DNA from: Pontibacter aydingkolensis
GTDB lineage: Bacteria > Bacteroidota > Bacteroidia > Cytophagales > Hymenobacteraceae
NCBI RefSeq assembly: GCF_019443125.1
Contig: NZ_JAHYXK010000003.1
Location: 186,001 to 250,000 of the forward strand
Direction of reading: 5' to 3'
DNA: 64,000 bases
The translations under genes and the position numbers were made by a program. Below are positions 43,783 through 53,821 of this stretch, one piece after another (position 1 is the first letter of the stretch; each line of letters starts with the position of its first letter). The notes under the pieces are model-generated. The model was not told the origin of the DNA. It did no database searches and saw nothing but the letters and a program-made list of their open reading frames with translations.

Positions 43783-45183
43783 TTATTTTAACTGCGGATC
43801 GGTTGCAACTAAACTGTTTAGGTAAACCTCCACGTTGGTGTACAGCTTGTCCAACGTATACGTTGCGGCATCGTCGGCACTGTTCGGGTTAAGTTTATGC
43901 TTTACCTCCCAGGCATCAGGCATACCGTCTTTGTCGCTATCTTTAGGCGCTGCTGCGGTTTTCAGCTCCGGCCAGCCTCCTACGTCCTGCTGAGAATCGA
44001 TGATACCGTCTTTGCTCTTTCCGTTTGTTGGGTTGCCGCTTCTTACTTCGCTTACAATGCGTTTATCTACGGTATCTCTTTTATGGCTTGCACCTGCATG
44101 GGCCAGTACCTGCTCGTATGCCACCTGTGCAGATTGTGTAAGCGGCTCCAGCACTTTATAAGCTGAGGTTACTTTGGCAGAATCAGGATGATCGGCATGT
44201 ACGCCACCTGCCCAGTTGTCTTTTGTTATTTCAGGAAAGCCATCCACATAGTTGCCATTCACATAAAATTTACCGTAAGGCTGCGACGGGTTTACAATTC
44301 TGTCTCTTTTAGATTTGGCTGTGGCAGGTCCGGCTTTAAAGTAGTTATTTACTACATTATACTTGCCTTTTTCACCACCGTAAATGCTATTGTTCTTCCA
44401 GTTAAAGATTACATTGTTCCGGAAGTCTACCAATTCGTTCGCAGTGTTTTGTGTGCTGCTCGAGCCGCTGAAGCGTGGGTTACGGCTGTTGTGGCTGGCA
44501 ATCAGGTTATGGTGAAACGTTGCGCCTTCTCCGCCCCAAATACCTCCATAGCCATGGTCGCCTTTTTCGTGTACCGACTGGTTCAGGCTTTCCGAGATAA
44601 TGCTCCACTGCAGGGTAAAGTTCTTGCCTCTGTAAAAAGAAGCACATTCGTCTGTAGCCCAGCTCATGGAGCAATGGTCTATAATAATGTTGCTGTTGCC
44701 TTTGTTCGCTCCCAAAGCATCGGCCTGCTGTGCAGCAGTGTCTCCCATCCTGAAACGCAGGTAACGAAGTATAACATTGTCTGCTTTTATACTTACCTGA
44801 TAGTTCCGAAGTGTAATGCCATCGCCTGGCGCTGTCTGGCCTGCAATAGTTACATCGCCGTTGTTGATATCGAGGGGTCTTTCCAAAGCAATAGTACCCG
44901 ACACGGCAAACACAATAATGCGCGGCCCTTTTTTCTGTATCGCATCACGCAGACTGCCTTCGCCGTCGTCATTCAGGTTAGTAACATACACTACCTGCCC
45001 GCCGCGGCCGCCTGTGGCATACTTCCCAAAGCCCTCTGCCCCCGGAAAAGCCAAAGGCTTGTCTGTTGCAACTGCCACAGTGGTTTCAGAAGATATGCCT
45101 GCCGGCTGCGGTGCGCAACCAGCAGTACATATCAGCTGAAATACCAAACCAAACAATGTGCTACTTGTAATCAATTTACTCAC
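43783..45183 (-). CDS. Pectate lyase (PL1-like) lipoprotein
   Basis: This 466-residue lipoprotein begins with a GTG at 45183 and has the lipobox LICTAGC. The beta-helix carries AFPGAEGFGKYATGGRGGQVVYVTNLNDDGEG, DHCSMSWATDECASF, GGIWGGEGATFHHNLIASHNSRNPRFSG and FRNNVIFNW. It ends with the DSDKDGMPDAWE calcium motif. It is a paralogue of the T9SS form at 38617-40308 and probably acts at the outer membrane next to SusCD. Confidence 0.92.
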   Translation of the reverse strand: MSKLITSSTLFGLVFQLICTAGCAPQPAGISSETTVAVATDKPLAFPGAEGFGKYATGGRGGQVVYVTNLNDDGEGSLRDAIQKKGPRIIVFAVSGTIALERPLDINNGDVTIAGQTAPGDGITLRNYQVSIKADNVILRYLRFRMGDTAAQQADALGANKGNSNIIIDHCSMSWATDECASFYRGKNFTLQWSIISESLNQSVHEKGDHGYGGIWGGEGATFHHNLIASHNSRNPRFSGSSSTQNTANELVDFRNNVIFNWKNNSIYGGEKGKYNVVNNYFKAGPATAKSKRDRIVNPSQPYGKFYVNGNYVDGFPEITKDNWAGGVHADHPDSAKVTSAYKVLEPLTQSAQVAYEQVLAHAGASHKRDTVDKRIVSEVRSGNPTNGKSKDGIIDSQQDVGGWPELKTAAAPKDSDKDGMPDAWEVKHKLNPNSADDAATYTLDKLYTNVEVYLNSLVATDPQLK

Positions 45184-45223
45184 CTTAAATTGTGCTTTAA
45201 ATCATTTAAATCAGGGCTTCAAG

Positions 45224-46528
45224 CTAGCGTTTTGCCTGTTTGCCGCCTGCAACTCTTACCTGTACCGGCGAGGCCAGCTCACGGGCAGTTTTGTTCAGGT
45301 AATTGATAAACTCTTCTTCTGTTTTGATACCATTCGGCTCCAGCTCCCATGCTGACAAAAAGTAATATTGCAGCCTTCCATTTGTTGGGGTTAGCTTTAC
45401 AATATGGCTGTTATCATCGGTGGTAAACTCCTGGAAATCCTGCGGCCTAAAAAGCACCGCAATACCCAGGTTATCGTTATTCAGGCTTTGCTTGCCGTAG
45501 CTTGCCAGGTAACCCCAGCTGTTTGCGTCGCCTTTATGGTTTAACACCTTTGCGTTTTTGTCTTTGTTAAGGCCGGTGCTCAGGTTTTGCGGTTTGCCAC
45601 CAGTTACGGTTACCTGGTAATCTGTAAGCCTGGTGCCTGCATGTATACTTAACTGCGACTGTACATCCAGTGTTAAGTCTGCTACTTTCCAGTTGTCGTA
45701 GTTAGTTTGTATTGATGAATAAACAGCGCCATTCTCGGTTACTTTGCTTACCACATTGTCTGTTTTATCTACACGTATGGCCTGGCCTTTGTCTACAATA
45801 GCCAGAGATCCGACACCCAACGATTTGCCTACTTTAAGCACATCCATTCCCCAATCCTGGTATTCGTGGTATGAATCAAAGCCGTCTAATCCAACCTTCT
45901 GCAGCACCATATCCGGAGTGGTTTTCCCGAACACATCTGTGGCATTGCGCCAGTCCAGGTAAAAACGGTAACCTACTTTATCCGATTCCCAACCCGGGCC
46001 TTCGTAACGGATGTAGAAAGAATGATCAGTATGCTCGGCAGGTACATTCAATGAGTCAACATTAGCAAACTCACCACCGATATACTTCCTGTCTTTAAAC
46101 TCGCCGCCTGTTTTGTGTGAGATCTCTGCCTGCGTACGTTTGGTATACTTGCGCTGGCTTTCGCCCTTTTCGTTGTAGCGAACCGTTAAATTGCGCTTCT
46201 CTTTTGCGTTCAGCTTATCCAGCACCAGCACCATGCCTTTGTGCTCGGCATCTTTCAGATTATACTGGCTTGAGATTTCCTTTTTGCCATCCAGTACGAC
46301 AAATGCTTTCGGGTTAAAGTTTGCGCCTGCTGCTTTAATGTCCTGCTCAGGTATAAATACGGCTACACTCTCACGCGCTTCAGCCAGTGGGTTTGTTACG
46401 CTAACTGGAAACGACTTCGGAAATTCCTTTTTCAGGTTCTGCCCACTAACCAAACCGGCGTAAAGCATTGGTAGGATTAACCATACTTTTAAAGAAGCCA
46501 CACGTAGTTTCAATTTATCGATATTCAT
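45224..46528 (-). CDS. DUF4861 family secreted protein
   Basis: This 434-residue protein has a signal peptide (VWLILPMLYAGLVSGQ) and DUF4861 features: FPVSVTNPLAEARESVAVFIP, HSFYIRYEGPGWESDKVGYRFYLDWRNATDVFGK, YHEYQDWGMDVLKVGKSLG and a final YYFLSAWELEPNG. The family occurs in pectin and other plant-glycan loci and its activity is not established. Because it is the first gene after the SusCD unit, between hairpin and lyases, it is a good candidate for a pectin-active enzyme or binding protein. Confidence 0.85.
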   Translation of the reverse strand: MNIDKLKLRVASLKVWLILPMLYAGLVSGQNLKKEFPKSFPVSVTNPLAEARESVAVFIPEQDIKAAGANFNPKAFVVLDGKKEISSQYNLKDAEHKGMVLVLDKLNAKEKRNLTVRYNEKGESQRKYTKRTQAEISHKTGGEFKDRKYIGGEFANVDSLNVPAEHTDHSFYIRYEGPGWESDKVGYRFYLDWRNATDVFGKTTPDMVLQKVGLDGFDSYHEYQDWGMDVLKVGKSLGVGSLAIVDKGQAIRVDKTDNVVSKVTENGAVYSSIQTNYDNWKVADLTLDVQSQLSIHAGTRLTDYQVTVTGGKPQNLSTGLNKDKNAKVLNHKGDANSWGYLASYGKQSLNNDNLGIAVLFRPQDFQEFTTDDNSHIVKLTPTNGRLQYYFLSAWELEPNGIKTEEEFINYLNKTARELASPVQVRVAGGKQAKR

Positions 46529-46578
46529 TTTGAAATCAGAAAACTGTAATCAAAGTATAAAATGGATTAACTTATAAG

Positions 46579-46619
46579 TAAACTACTAGGGCAGCCGTAG
46601 TTGCTGCCCTAGTAGTTTA
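46579..46619 (-). promoter_or_regulatory. Perfect 17-base-pair hairpin between SusE-like and DUF4861 genes
   Basis: Arms at 46579-46595 and 46603-46619 are fully complementary with a seven-base loop, starting eight bases beyond the stop of the SusE-like gene. No T run follows on the minus strand. It may be a partial terminator or an mRNA-stabilising 3' structure for the susCD transcript. Confidence 0.65.
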
Positions 46620-46626
46620 AAGTTTG

Positions 46627-48273
46627 TTACCACCATCTCGGGTCACCAATCGGACCATTGGTCGTACTGGCTGTTCTTATTTCCGGGTTAGTTGGCAACG
46701 AGAAGTTTGTCGTGCTGCCAGTCCATCCTAAATCAATAGATTTATTATTTACCAGCTGCACATAAGCCGGAAATGTAAGCTCGACAGGTGTCGCTGAACC
46801 ATCCACTAACTTAAAGAAGTTGTTATTGTTAACCGTAATGTTTGATGAGCCATCCGTGGAAGCGCGCAACAGGCTTGTACCCACAGTACCGTCTTTAGGC
46901 GCATTGGCTACTATACTGTTCTGTAAAGTATAGTTTATTGCATTTGCGTTGGCATCCATCAGTATGTTATTTCTGCCGCTAAAGCCAAAGTTGTTGATCG
47001 TGGTCTGGTTAATGGTGATCGTTGGCTTTGCAGGAACACTCATGTTTGTTGCCCAGCTGATTAGGGCCCTGCCAGAATTATAGATAGTGGAGTTTTCGAT
47101 CTCCAGTTTCTTGAACTCCAGTTTGTCGATCATAAAGTAATGGTACGAGCCTGTGCCGTTTACTGAAGCCACTGTATTGCGAACGGTTATACTTTCGATC
47201 TTATGTCCGTTGGCAGACGCACGGTTTGCACGCATAAAGCAATTGTTTGTATACTTCACGGTGCAGTTCTCCACTAAAATAGAGGTAAAATCGGCTGCTT
47301 CGCCATCAGAGTTCAGGCCTGTCAGGTTTAAGAAATAATCAGCGTTACCTTTAGTGCCGTCAAAGGCGATGCCGGATAATTTAACACCTGCTCCAGATCC
47401 TTTTAAAGTGATCTCTTTAAAGTGCACGGTTGTATTCGCAGGGTTACCAGAAACTGACTGTATTGTTAAGTGTTTACTGGTTATCATAGTCCTGTTCTCT
47501 GAGATATCATAAACCCCTTGCTCCAGACCAATAACATCACCTGTTGCAGCATTCTCAATAGCGACAATAAGCTCTTCAGCTGTAGCTACTGTAACAGTAA
47601 ACGCACTTGGCTCTTTTGTGGTAAAAGTAACTGTGCCCTTGTTTTTGGTGCCGGCAAAAATCTCTGCTGTATAAAGCGTATTTGGTGTCAGGCCTGTAAT
47701 ATTTTTCTCTCTTGCGGCAATTTCATCTGCAATAATAGGGTGCTCTGTTACAACTCCACCCGCTGTAGTTAGCACAATTTTAGTTAAACCTGCAGTCTGT
47801 CTCCAGCGCAGCACAACCGATTTGTCTTTAACGTCAGGGCTATTCACTGCTGTGAAGATCTGCTCACCGGTTATTCTAAACTCAGGGCTAATGATCCAGT
47901 TAGAAGGCGCCGCCGTGCCTAAAGCGTTTGCCCTGATGCGGGCAAAATAAGGCTGCTTAATCTCTACGTTTTCATCAGTGATGACAGCGCGGGCCGTATC
48001 TGTCTGCATCGTAAAAGCGATAACGCTGAATTCCTGGTCTTTAGATACCTCTACGGTATACGTCGCCCCCTTACCCTGTGTAAACAGCGACGGGTTCCAG
48101 AGAATTACGGCCTGTGTTTCTCCATTAGTGGCTCTTACATTTACCGGTGTAAATACACGTTCTGGCTGAAACTCCTCCATGGCTTTATCATCCTTGCATG
48201 ATATCGTAGTGAAAGAAACCAGGAGTGTTAGAAACAAGCCTGTCAGTACTGTGTTGTTGTATCTTTTTTTCAT
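46627..48273 (-). CDS. SusE-position lipoprotein with FnIII and beta-helix (DUF5123/DUF4957-like)
   Basis: This 548-residue lipoprotein (lipobox VSFTTISC) starts at the ATG at 48273. Two fibronectin-like repeats (FTPVNVRATNGETQAVILW and VKDKSVVLRWRQTAGLTKIVL) precede a right-handed beta-helix with IGLEQGVYDISENRTMITSKHLTI and many NSTIYN strands. It ends in the PIGDPRWW motif typical of this family. It occupies the place of SusE/SusF and probably binds pectin at the surface. It lies 22 bases below susD. Confidence 0.88.
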   Translation of the reverse strand: MKKRYNNTVLTGLFLTLLVSFTTISCKDDKAMEEFQPERVFTPVNVRATNGETQAVILWNPSLFTQGKGATYTVEVSKDQEFSVIAFTMQTDTARAVITDENVEIKQPYFARIRANALGTAAPSNWIISPEFRITGEQIFTAVNSPDVKDKSVVLRWRQTAGLTKIVLTTAGGVVTEHPIIADEIAAREKNITGLTPNTLYTAEIFAGTKNKGTVTFTTKEPSAFTVTVATAEELIVAIENAATGDVIGLEQGVYDISENRTMITSKHLTIQSVSGNPANTTVHFKEITLKGSGAGVKLSGIAFDGTKGNADYFLNLTGLNSDGEAADFTSILVENCTVKYTNNCFMRANRASANGHKIESITVRNTVASVNGTGSYHYFMIDKLEFKKLEIENSTIYNSGRALISWATNMSVPAKPTITINQTTINNFGFSGRNNILMDANANAINYTLQNSIVANAPKDGTVGTSLLRASTDGSSNITVNNNNFFKLVDGSATPVELTFPAYVQLVNNKSIDLGWTGSTTNFSLPTNPEIRTASTTNGPIGDPRWW

Positions 48274-48295
48274 ATCCGTAATCATCATGAATTAA

Positions 48296-50086
48296 TTAGT
48301 AACCATACTCCTGTTTCAAGCTCGGATTCGAATCAGTTACTGTTGTATGCAAAGGCATTAGTTCGCTCTTGTTAGGGGTAAAGCCAACTGCATAATAAGT
48401 AAGTATGGTATTTGTGATACCATTGCCTACCCATGCTATACTTCCGATATCAGCGCCAGATGGAGCAGGGCTTGGAACAGGAGCATAAAGCGAATTAACC
48501 CACTCTACTTTCGTCGAATTATTTTTGAAGTACATCGTAGAAGGCAGTGTTTCGTAAGGAGCCTTTTTAGCAACCATGGCAGCCAATGCAGCTTTTGTCT
48601 CGCTTAGGCGCTGGCCCAGCATGTTCCACCTGATCAGGTCATACTTACGAATGCCTTCACCGCCAAATTCCCAGGCTCTTTCCTGTACAACTGCGTTAAA
48701 GAAATCGGATTTTCCTAAGCCACCTGCAAGGTCTACGGTTACATCCGGTGTATTTGCTGATTTCCCAAAGGCTCTTCTTCTTACCTGGTTTACTGCCTCG
48801 TAAGCATCAGCTGTTGGCCCGTTCAGTTCATTCTCTGCTTCGGCAAACATCAACAGCACATCTGAGTAACGTATCATTGGCCAGTTAACCCCGAAATACT
48901 GCGCATTGGAAGCAAGCATACCCGGAATCCAGTCGCGGCGGAATTTGCCGTCTACCATAGTCTGCAGCGTGCGAGGCTGTATGATAGATGCAGCGCTGAT
49001 ATTGTAAGGTGCAGCTGTTACATCGCGGCGTAAATCATTCGGGTTAAAAGAGTAGAAATAAGTTGGCAGAATTGTTAAAGCGCCATTGCCTATACTCCCA
49101 TTTAACCTTGGGCCATTGTAGTAACCTAATTTACTATCGCCTAATGCGCTGCTACCTCCGGCCATGGCTACTTCCCAAAGTACTTCGCCGTTTGGCTCTA
49201 TCCTTTGGGCGGCAATGTTGTCTTTAAACACTGCCTCAAAGCTTGGGTTCAGACGGTGGTCGTTGCGATCGATGATGGTTTTAGTCTCGTCTCTGGCAAT
49301 TTTATAGTATTCCAGATAATTGGAACCGCGCTCCATCTGGCGGTTAAGCCTCAAAGAGTATCCTCCTCTGTAAAGAGCCATACGGGCACGCAATGCACGA
49401 ACTGCTCCCTGTGTGATTCTCTCGTCTTTAGCAGATACCTCACTTCTCCAAGGCACCAGTGTAGCGGCTTCTTCCAGGTCTGCCAGCAACTTGTCATATA
49501 TCTCATCGCGGTTAGTTCTGCCGAAAAATAATTCTGTTTCTACACTTGCAGGCAGAAAACGGGCAGGCACATCTCCCCAGTTACGGATTAGCTCCAGGTA
49601 AAACTGCGCCCTTAGTGTAAGGGCCTCGCCATGCAATCTACGAAGTTCTCTTTTCTGCGCCTCAGTACCATTGGTGTACAACTCCATTTTAGGAATATAG
49701 TAGATACTGTTGTTGGCTCGCTCTATTCCCTGGTACAATTGTTTAAAAGGGTTCGCCAACTGTGTATTGCTTGGCTGCACTGTATAGTGTGCGATATCAC
49801 GTCTTTCGTTATCCGGGAAAGGCGTAGCGCCTTGCCCCATCATTAGGTCATCATCCAAAGTATAGTACATGCTTAGTCTGATTCCGTAACCGTTATCTCC
49901 GGCAAGTGAGGCATATACCCCCAGCACTTGCTTCTGAACGCTGCTTACGGTACTAAAAACGTAATCTGGCCCAAACAGCGAAACCGGCTCCGTCTCTAAG
50001 TAGTCTTTACACGATGATACCGAAAAGGTAAGACCACCGGCGAGTAGCGCACTAAGTATAAATTTAGATATTTTAGTAGTTCTCAT
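48296..50086 (-). CDS. susD: SusD/RagB family glycan-binding lipoprotein
   Basis: This 596-residue lipoprotein (lipobox LTFSVSSC then KDYLETEP) starts at the ATG at 50086. The alternative upstream start would overlap susC. Blocks include RAQFYLELIRNWGDVP, RALRARMALYRGGYSL, MIRYSDVLLMFAEAENELNG and AVNQVRRRAF. SusD caps the SusC channel and captures the oligosaccharide. Its enzymes suggest oligogalacturonides as ligand. It is directly after susC, with which it is surely co-transcribed. Confidence 0.96.
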   Translation of the reverse strand: MRTTKISKFILSALLAGGLTFSVSSCKDYLETEPVSLFGPDYVFSTVSSVQKQVLGVYASLAGDNGYGIRLSMYYTLDDDLMMGQGATPFPDNERRDIAHYTVQPSNTQLANPFKQLYQGIERANNSIYYIPKMELYTNGTEAQKRELRRLHGEALTLRAQFYLELIRNWGDVPARFLPASVETELFFGRTNRDEIYDKLLADLEEAATLVPWRSEVSAKDERITQGAVRALRARMALYRGGYSLRLNRQMERGSNYLEYYKIARDETKTIIDRNDHRLNPSFEAVFKDNIAAQRIEPNGEVLWEVAMAGGSSALGDSKLGYYNGPRLNGSIGNGALTILPTYFYSFNPNDLRRDVTAAPYNISAASIIQPRTLQTMVDGKFRRDWIPGMLASNAQYFGVNWPMIRYSDVLLMFAEAENELNGPTADAYEAVNQVRRRAFGKSANTPDVTVDLAGGLGKSDFFNAVVQERAWEFGGEGIRKYDLIRWNMLGQRLSETKAALAAMVAKKAPYETLPSTMYFKNNSTKVEWVNSLYAPVPSPAPSGADIGSIAWVGNGITNTILTYYAVGFTPNKSELMPLHTTVTDSNPSLKQEYGY

Positions 50087-50105
50087 ATATGAAAAGACTT
50101 TTAAA

Positions 50106-53100
50106 TTAAATGGTAACATTTACACCAAAAATATAGGCGCGGCTTCTTGGGTATGCCGAGTAATCTACTCCTGATGTGATAGGCGTACTGCGACGTGTAT
50201 TCACTTCCGGGTCGTAACCAGAGTAGTTTGTAAATACTTTCAGGTTATTTACTGTACCATACACGCGCAGCTTGCTGATTTTGGCCTTAGCCAACAGGTT
50301 AGCAGGTAAAGTATAGCCCAGTGAAATGTTGTTGATTCGGATGAAAGAACCATCTTCTACGGCCCATGAGTTAACATAGAACGATGTGGATGTTGTAAGC
50401 GGAGACCACAGGGATGCGTTTGAGTTAAGCGCTGCTAGCTCGGCTGGGTCAGTAACTACTTGCCCCTGGTCATTTACGTTTCTCCAGCGGTTATTCATCA
50501 TGCTAAGCAGGTTAGAATTTGCAGTATAACCACTTGTAAACTCCAGCTTGTTTGCATTCAACACATCGTTGCCGTACTGGAAGTTCACAAATATGCTCAG
50601 GTCGAAGTTTTTGTAAGTTAACTGGTTGTTTATACCTCCAAAGAATTCTGGCTGGGTATCCCCGATAACTGTTCTGTCTTTATCATCAACGATACCATCA
50701 CCGTTCAGATCTCTGTACTTTATAACACCTGGCTTCGGATCCAGTGCCGTAACAGACTTGTTGTTTGCAACACCTTCTTTCAAAGTATAAATGCCATTTT
50801 CGTAGTTAAAGTCATCTATTCCGTAGAAGCCGTCGTTTACAAGCCCCCAGATAGTACCGACAGGTTTACCTACAACTACCGCATAATCGAAAGGAGCATT
50901 TGATCCGGCCCATCCAGACTGGAATAGCTCAAAGTCTGCCATTCCGTATTTATCAATCCTGTTCTTGTTAAATGAGATGTTGAAATTAGTATTCCAGGTA
51001 AAATTCTTGTTCGTTACCGGCACACCTGTTACCTGAAGTTCAACTCCTCTGTTAGAAGTGTTACCAATGTTTTGCGTTTGGTTTGAATACCCTGATGTAG
51101 GGTCTATTGGCACACGTACCAACAGGTCTTTTGTAGTGTTTTTGTACGCATCAATGGTTACCTGTACACGGTTGTTCAGGAAAGCCATATCCAGCCCCAC
51201 GTTTCTAGACACTGTAGTCTCCCACTGTAAGTATGGATTCCCTAGCTCATTAGGTCTGAAAGCAGTTACAGGCTGGTTACCTAAACCATAAAAGGCGCCT
51301 GGCTCAAATAGTGTCTGGAATAAGCTTGGGTCAATTCTGTTATTACCAGCTGAACCATAACTAGCTCTTATCTTTAAGTCGTTAAACACAGACTTGTAAC
51401 GCTCCATAAAGTTCTCGTTTAGCACGCGCCATGCAACTGATGCTGACGGGAAGTAACCCCATCTGTTATCCTCACTGAATACCGATGATCCGTCTGCTCG
51501 CATAGTTAGCGTCACCAAATATTTGTCATCAAAAGCATAGTTTAATCTTGAGAAGAAAGAAAGTAATTTGGTTTCCTCTTCAAATGATCTTGGCAGTTGC
51601 GGGTTTGCACCCAACACCATATTAGCTAAGGCCGTTTTTACAGGAGTGAAAGATGGGAATTCGCGGCTTTCGATGTAGTAGCTGTTACTTTTCTCATTCA
51701 CGATCTCGTGGCCAAGAAGGAAGTTGATATTGTTCCGTGTATGAAAATCAGACTTAAGCTTGCTGTTAGAGAACGTGATAACATTCGAGTTTGTCAGAAC
51801 ATTTCTGTCGCGTGTGTCAATAGAGGCAATCGGAAGCCCTCCACCGTTTTGCCTAGAAGCTGAAGTGATAGAATCGTTAAAAGCATCGGTACGAAACTTA
51901 TTCATATCTATACCAAGCGTACTCTTAATTGTAAGGTAATTCGTCAGGTTAATACTTAAGTAACCATTCAGGTTGGTTGTGTTTCTTCTGTTATTCCTGT
52001 ACTCTGCCTGAGTCAGCAAAAGAGGGTTTACCAGAGCTAAACTGTTAGCGTTGGTTTCTTCAGCATAATCCTGGTCAAAATCGAACAAACCCTGCCCTCC
52101 CATTAGCATAGGCCGGTACTTTATGCTATGGCGCAACCTGTTTACAGACGATGAACCTGCTGTAGCAGTACCGGCGCCGTTTACATCAGTGTTATTATAC
52201 CTAACATTAAAGCCTGTTTTTACTTTTTTGCTTAGGTTATGGTCAAATCTGAAATTAACTAACTTTCTATCGAAGTCTGAGCCCTGCATGATACCTTCTT
52301 CTTTATTAGAGGTAAGGCTAAGGTTAAACTGCGTTTCGGATGTACCACCAGTTATACTTATGTTGTGCGTCTGCATCATGGCATCTCTTCCGAAAACCTG
52401 GTCCTGCCAATCTACAAACGGAGCGTTCTTATATAATTCCAGGTCTTCAAATATACCGTATGTATTTCTGAAAGAAGTCTCGGCAGATGAGTTTCCGCGG
52501 CTGCGCTCATACTGATACATCACAAATTCATAAGGGTTCATCACCTCCAGCTTGTTTGCCAGTTGGCGAACGCCAAAAAGACCAGAGTAGTTAACTGTGG
52601 TCTTCATCTCTCTGCCACCTTTTGTGGTAATGATTACAACACCGTTTGCACCTCGTGATCCATAAATAGCAGTAGCCGATGCATCTTTCAGCACATCGAT
52701 AGACTCAATATCCTGCGGAGAAAGCACATTTAGCGCGTTCTCAACCTGAATACCATCCACTACATATAATGGTGTGTTGTTCTGGGAAATAGATGTTCCA
52801 CCACGTACCTTTATCTGCACATTAGCATCCGGCGTACCTTCCGAACCAGTAACCTGCACACCCGCCAGTCGACCTGCTAACGCCTCAGCAGCAGAGTTGA
52901 TCGAAATATCCTTTAGTTGCTTGGAACCTATAGAAGACACAGAACCTGTAAGGTCTCTCCTGTTTACTTCCTGGTAACCGATAACCACCACCTCTTCCAG
53001 CACCTTCTGGTCCGGGGCAAGCGTTACATTAATGGCGGTTTTAGTGCCTACCTGAATTTCCTGGCGCTGGTAACCTACAAAAGTATAAACCAAAACTGCA

Positions 53101-53324
53101 CCGCTGTTCGGCACAGTAATCGTGTAGTTACCATCAACATTAGTAGCGGTGCCATTAGTAGCAGAGCCTTTCTGGAGAACAGTTACGCCTGGCAACCCAG
53201 CACCCTTCTCATCTACTACCTTCCCGGTAACAGTAAGGCTTTGGGCTACCACACTTGTGATCGCGACAAAGAACAAAGGCAGAATAAGCAGGCACTTCAT
53301 CCTTTTAAGTAAAATATCTTTCAT
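50106..53324 (-). CDS. susC: SusC-like TonB-dependent receptor
   Basis: This 1,072-residue protein has a signal peptide (CLLILPLFFVAITSVVAQ) and a carboxypeptidase-like domain (TVTGKVVDEKGAGLPGVTVLQKG). A plug domain with SPQDIESIDVLKDASATAIYGSRGANGVVIITTKGG and a 22-strand barrel follow, ending in the C-terminal YIFGVNVTI. It imports oligosaccharides across the outer membrane with TonB energy. It heads the 28-kb minus-strand pectin block. Start could be 53324 or 53300. A LacI-type operator is located 243 bases upstream. Confidence 0.96.
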   Translation of the reverse strand: MKDILLKRMKCLLILPLFFVAITSVVAQSLTVTGKVVDEKGAGLPGVTVLQKGSATNGTATNVDGNYTITVPNSGAVLVYTFVGYQRQEIQVGTKTAINVTLAPDQKVLEEVVVIGYQEVNRRDLTGSVSSIGSKQLKDISINSAAEALAGRLAGVQVTGSEGTPDANVQIKVRGGTSISQNNTPLYVVDGIQVENALNVLSPQDIESIDVLKDASATAIYGSRGANGVVIITTKGGREMKTTVNYSGLFGVRQLANKLEVMNPYEFVMYQYERSRGNSSAETSFRNTYGIFEDLELYKNAPFVDWQDQVFGRDAMMQTHNISITGGTSETQFNLSLTSNKEEGIMQGSDFDRKLVNFRFDHNLSKKVKTGFNVRYNNTDVNGAGTATAGSSSVNRLRHSIKYRPMLMGGQGLFDFDQDYAEETNANSLALVNPLLLTQAEYRNNRRNTTNLNGYLSINLTNYLTIKSTLGIDMNKFRTDAFNDSITSASRQNGGGLPIASIDTRDRNVLTNSNVITFSNSKLKSDFHTRNNINFLLGHEIVNEKSNSYYIESREFPSFTPVKTALANMVLGANPQLPRSFEEETKLLSFFSRLNYAFDDKYLVTLTMRADGSSVFSEDNRWGYFPSASVAWRVLNENFMERYKSVFNDLKIRASYGSAGNNRIDPSLFQTLFEPGAFYGLGNQPVTAFRPNELGNPYLQWETTVSRNVGLDMAFLNNRVQVTIDAYKNTTKDLLVRVPIDPTSGYSNQTQNIGNTSNRGVELQVTGVPVTNKNFTWNTNFNISFNKNRIDKYGMADFELFQSGWAGSNAPFDYAVVVGKPVGTIWGLVNDGFYGIDDFNYENGIYTLKEGVANNKSVTALDPKPGVIKYRDLNGDGIVDDKDRTVIGDTQPEFFGGINNQLTYKNFDLSIFVNFQYGNDVLNANKLEFTSGYTANSNLLSMMNNRWRNVNDQGQVVTDPAELAALNSNASLWSPLTTSTSFYVNSWAVEDGSFIRINNISLGYTLPANLLAKAKISKLRVYGTVNNLKVFTNYSGYDPEVNTRRSTPITSGVDYSAYPRSRAYIFGVNVTI

Positions 53325-53564
53325 AAATGGCCAGTTATATTTGAGGTTTAGAACAGAATTTGCGATTACACTTTTTATTTCCGCAGGCCGGCTACAAACT
53401 ACACCACCCTTACAGGCACTATTTATTCACTTTACACTTTAATAAGAGCATGATGCTGTGGTCTTAGTTTTGCACGCCTGTTGCCTGTTTTACCACAAGC
53501 ACTCCAGACACAGATCAGCCACAATACTCCTATTGCCTAATCAAGTAAGGAATAAAATTTTCTT

Positions 53565-53582
53565 TGTGCAAACGTTTGCATA
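53565..53582. promoter_or_regulatory. LacI-type operator, susC side
   Basis: TGTGCAAACGTTTGCATA contains the perfect palindrome TGCAAACGTTTGCA. It differs from the other sites in the inner AT positions (AAACGTTT instead of AATCGATT) and keeps the central CG. Confidence 0.7.
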
Positions 53583-53803
53583 AAAAATTTTTAATTATTT
53601 GTTTACAGTTCGATAATTCGTAGATTTATAAAATCATTACAGCCAAGCCTTGCCGATCACCGCATTTTGTTAATACTTCATTGAAGTGATGAAATACTTA
53701 TCAATTTGCCAATAAACAGACTTTCCAGCTTGCAAAAAGATTAAGAGCTGGAATGATTGTTTATTACAATTTAACAGGCGACAGGAGTAGCTTTTTCAAA
53801 CTT

Positions 53804-53821
53804 TGTGTAATCGTTTGCGCA
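53804..53821. promoter_or_regulatory. LacI-type operator, kduI side
   Basis: TGTGTAATCGTTTGCGCA is an imperfect palindrome. One half is like the uxaA site and the other like the susC site. It ends 37 bases before the kduI ATG. Confidence 0.65.

Noticed and set aside
44188..45306. A 372-codon open frame antisense to the PL1 lipoprotein gene
   Set aside because: It lies opposite a clear pectate lyase with intact motifs and has no recognisable protein pattern of its own.
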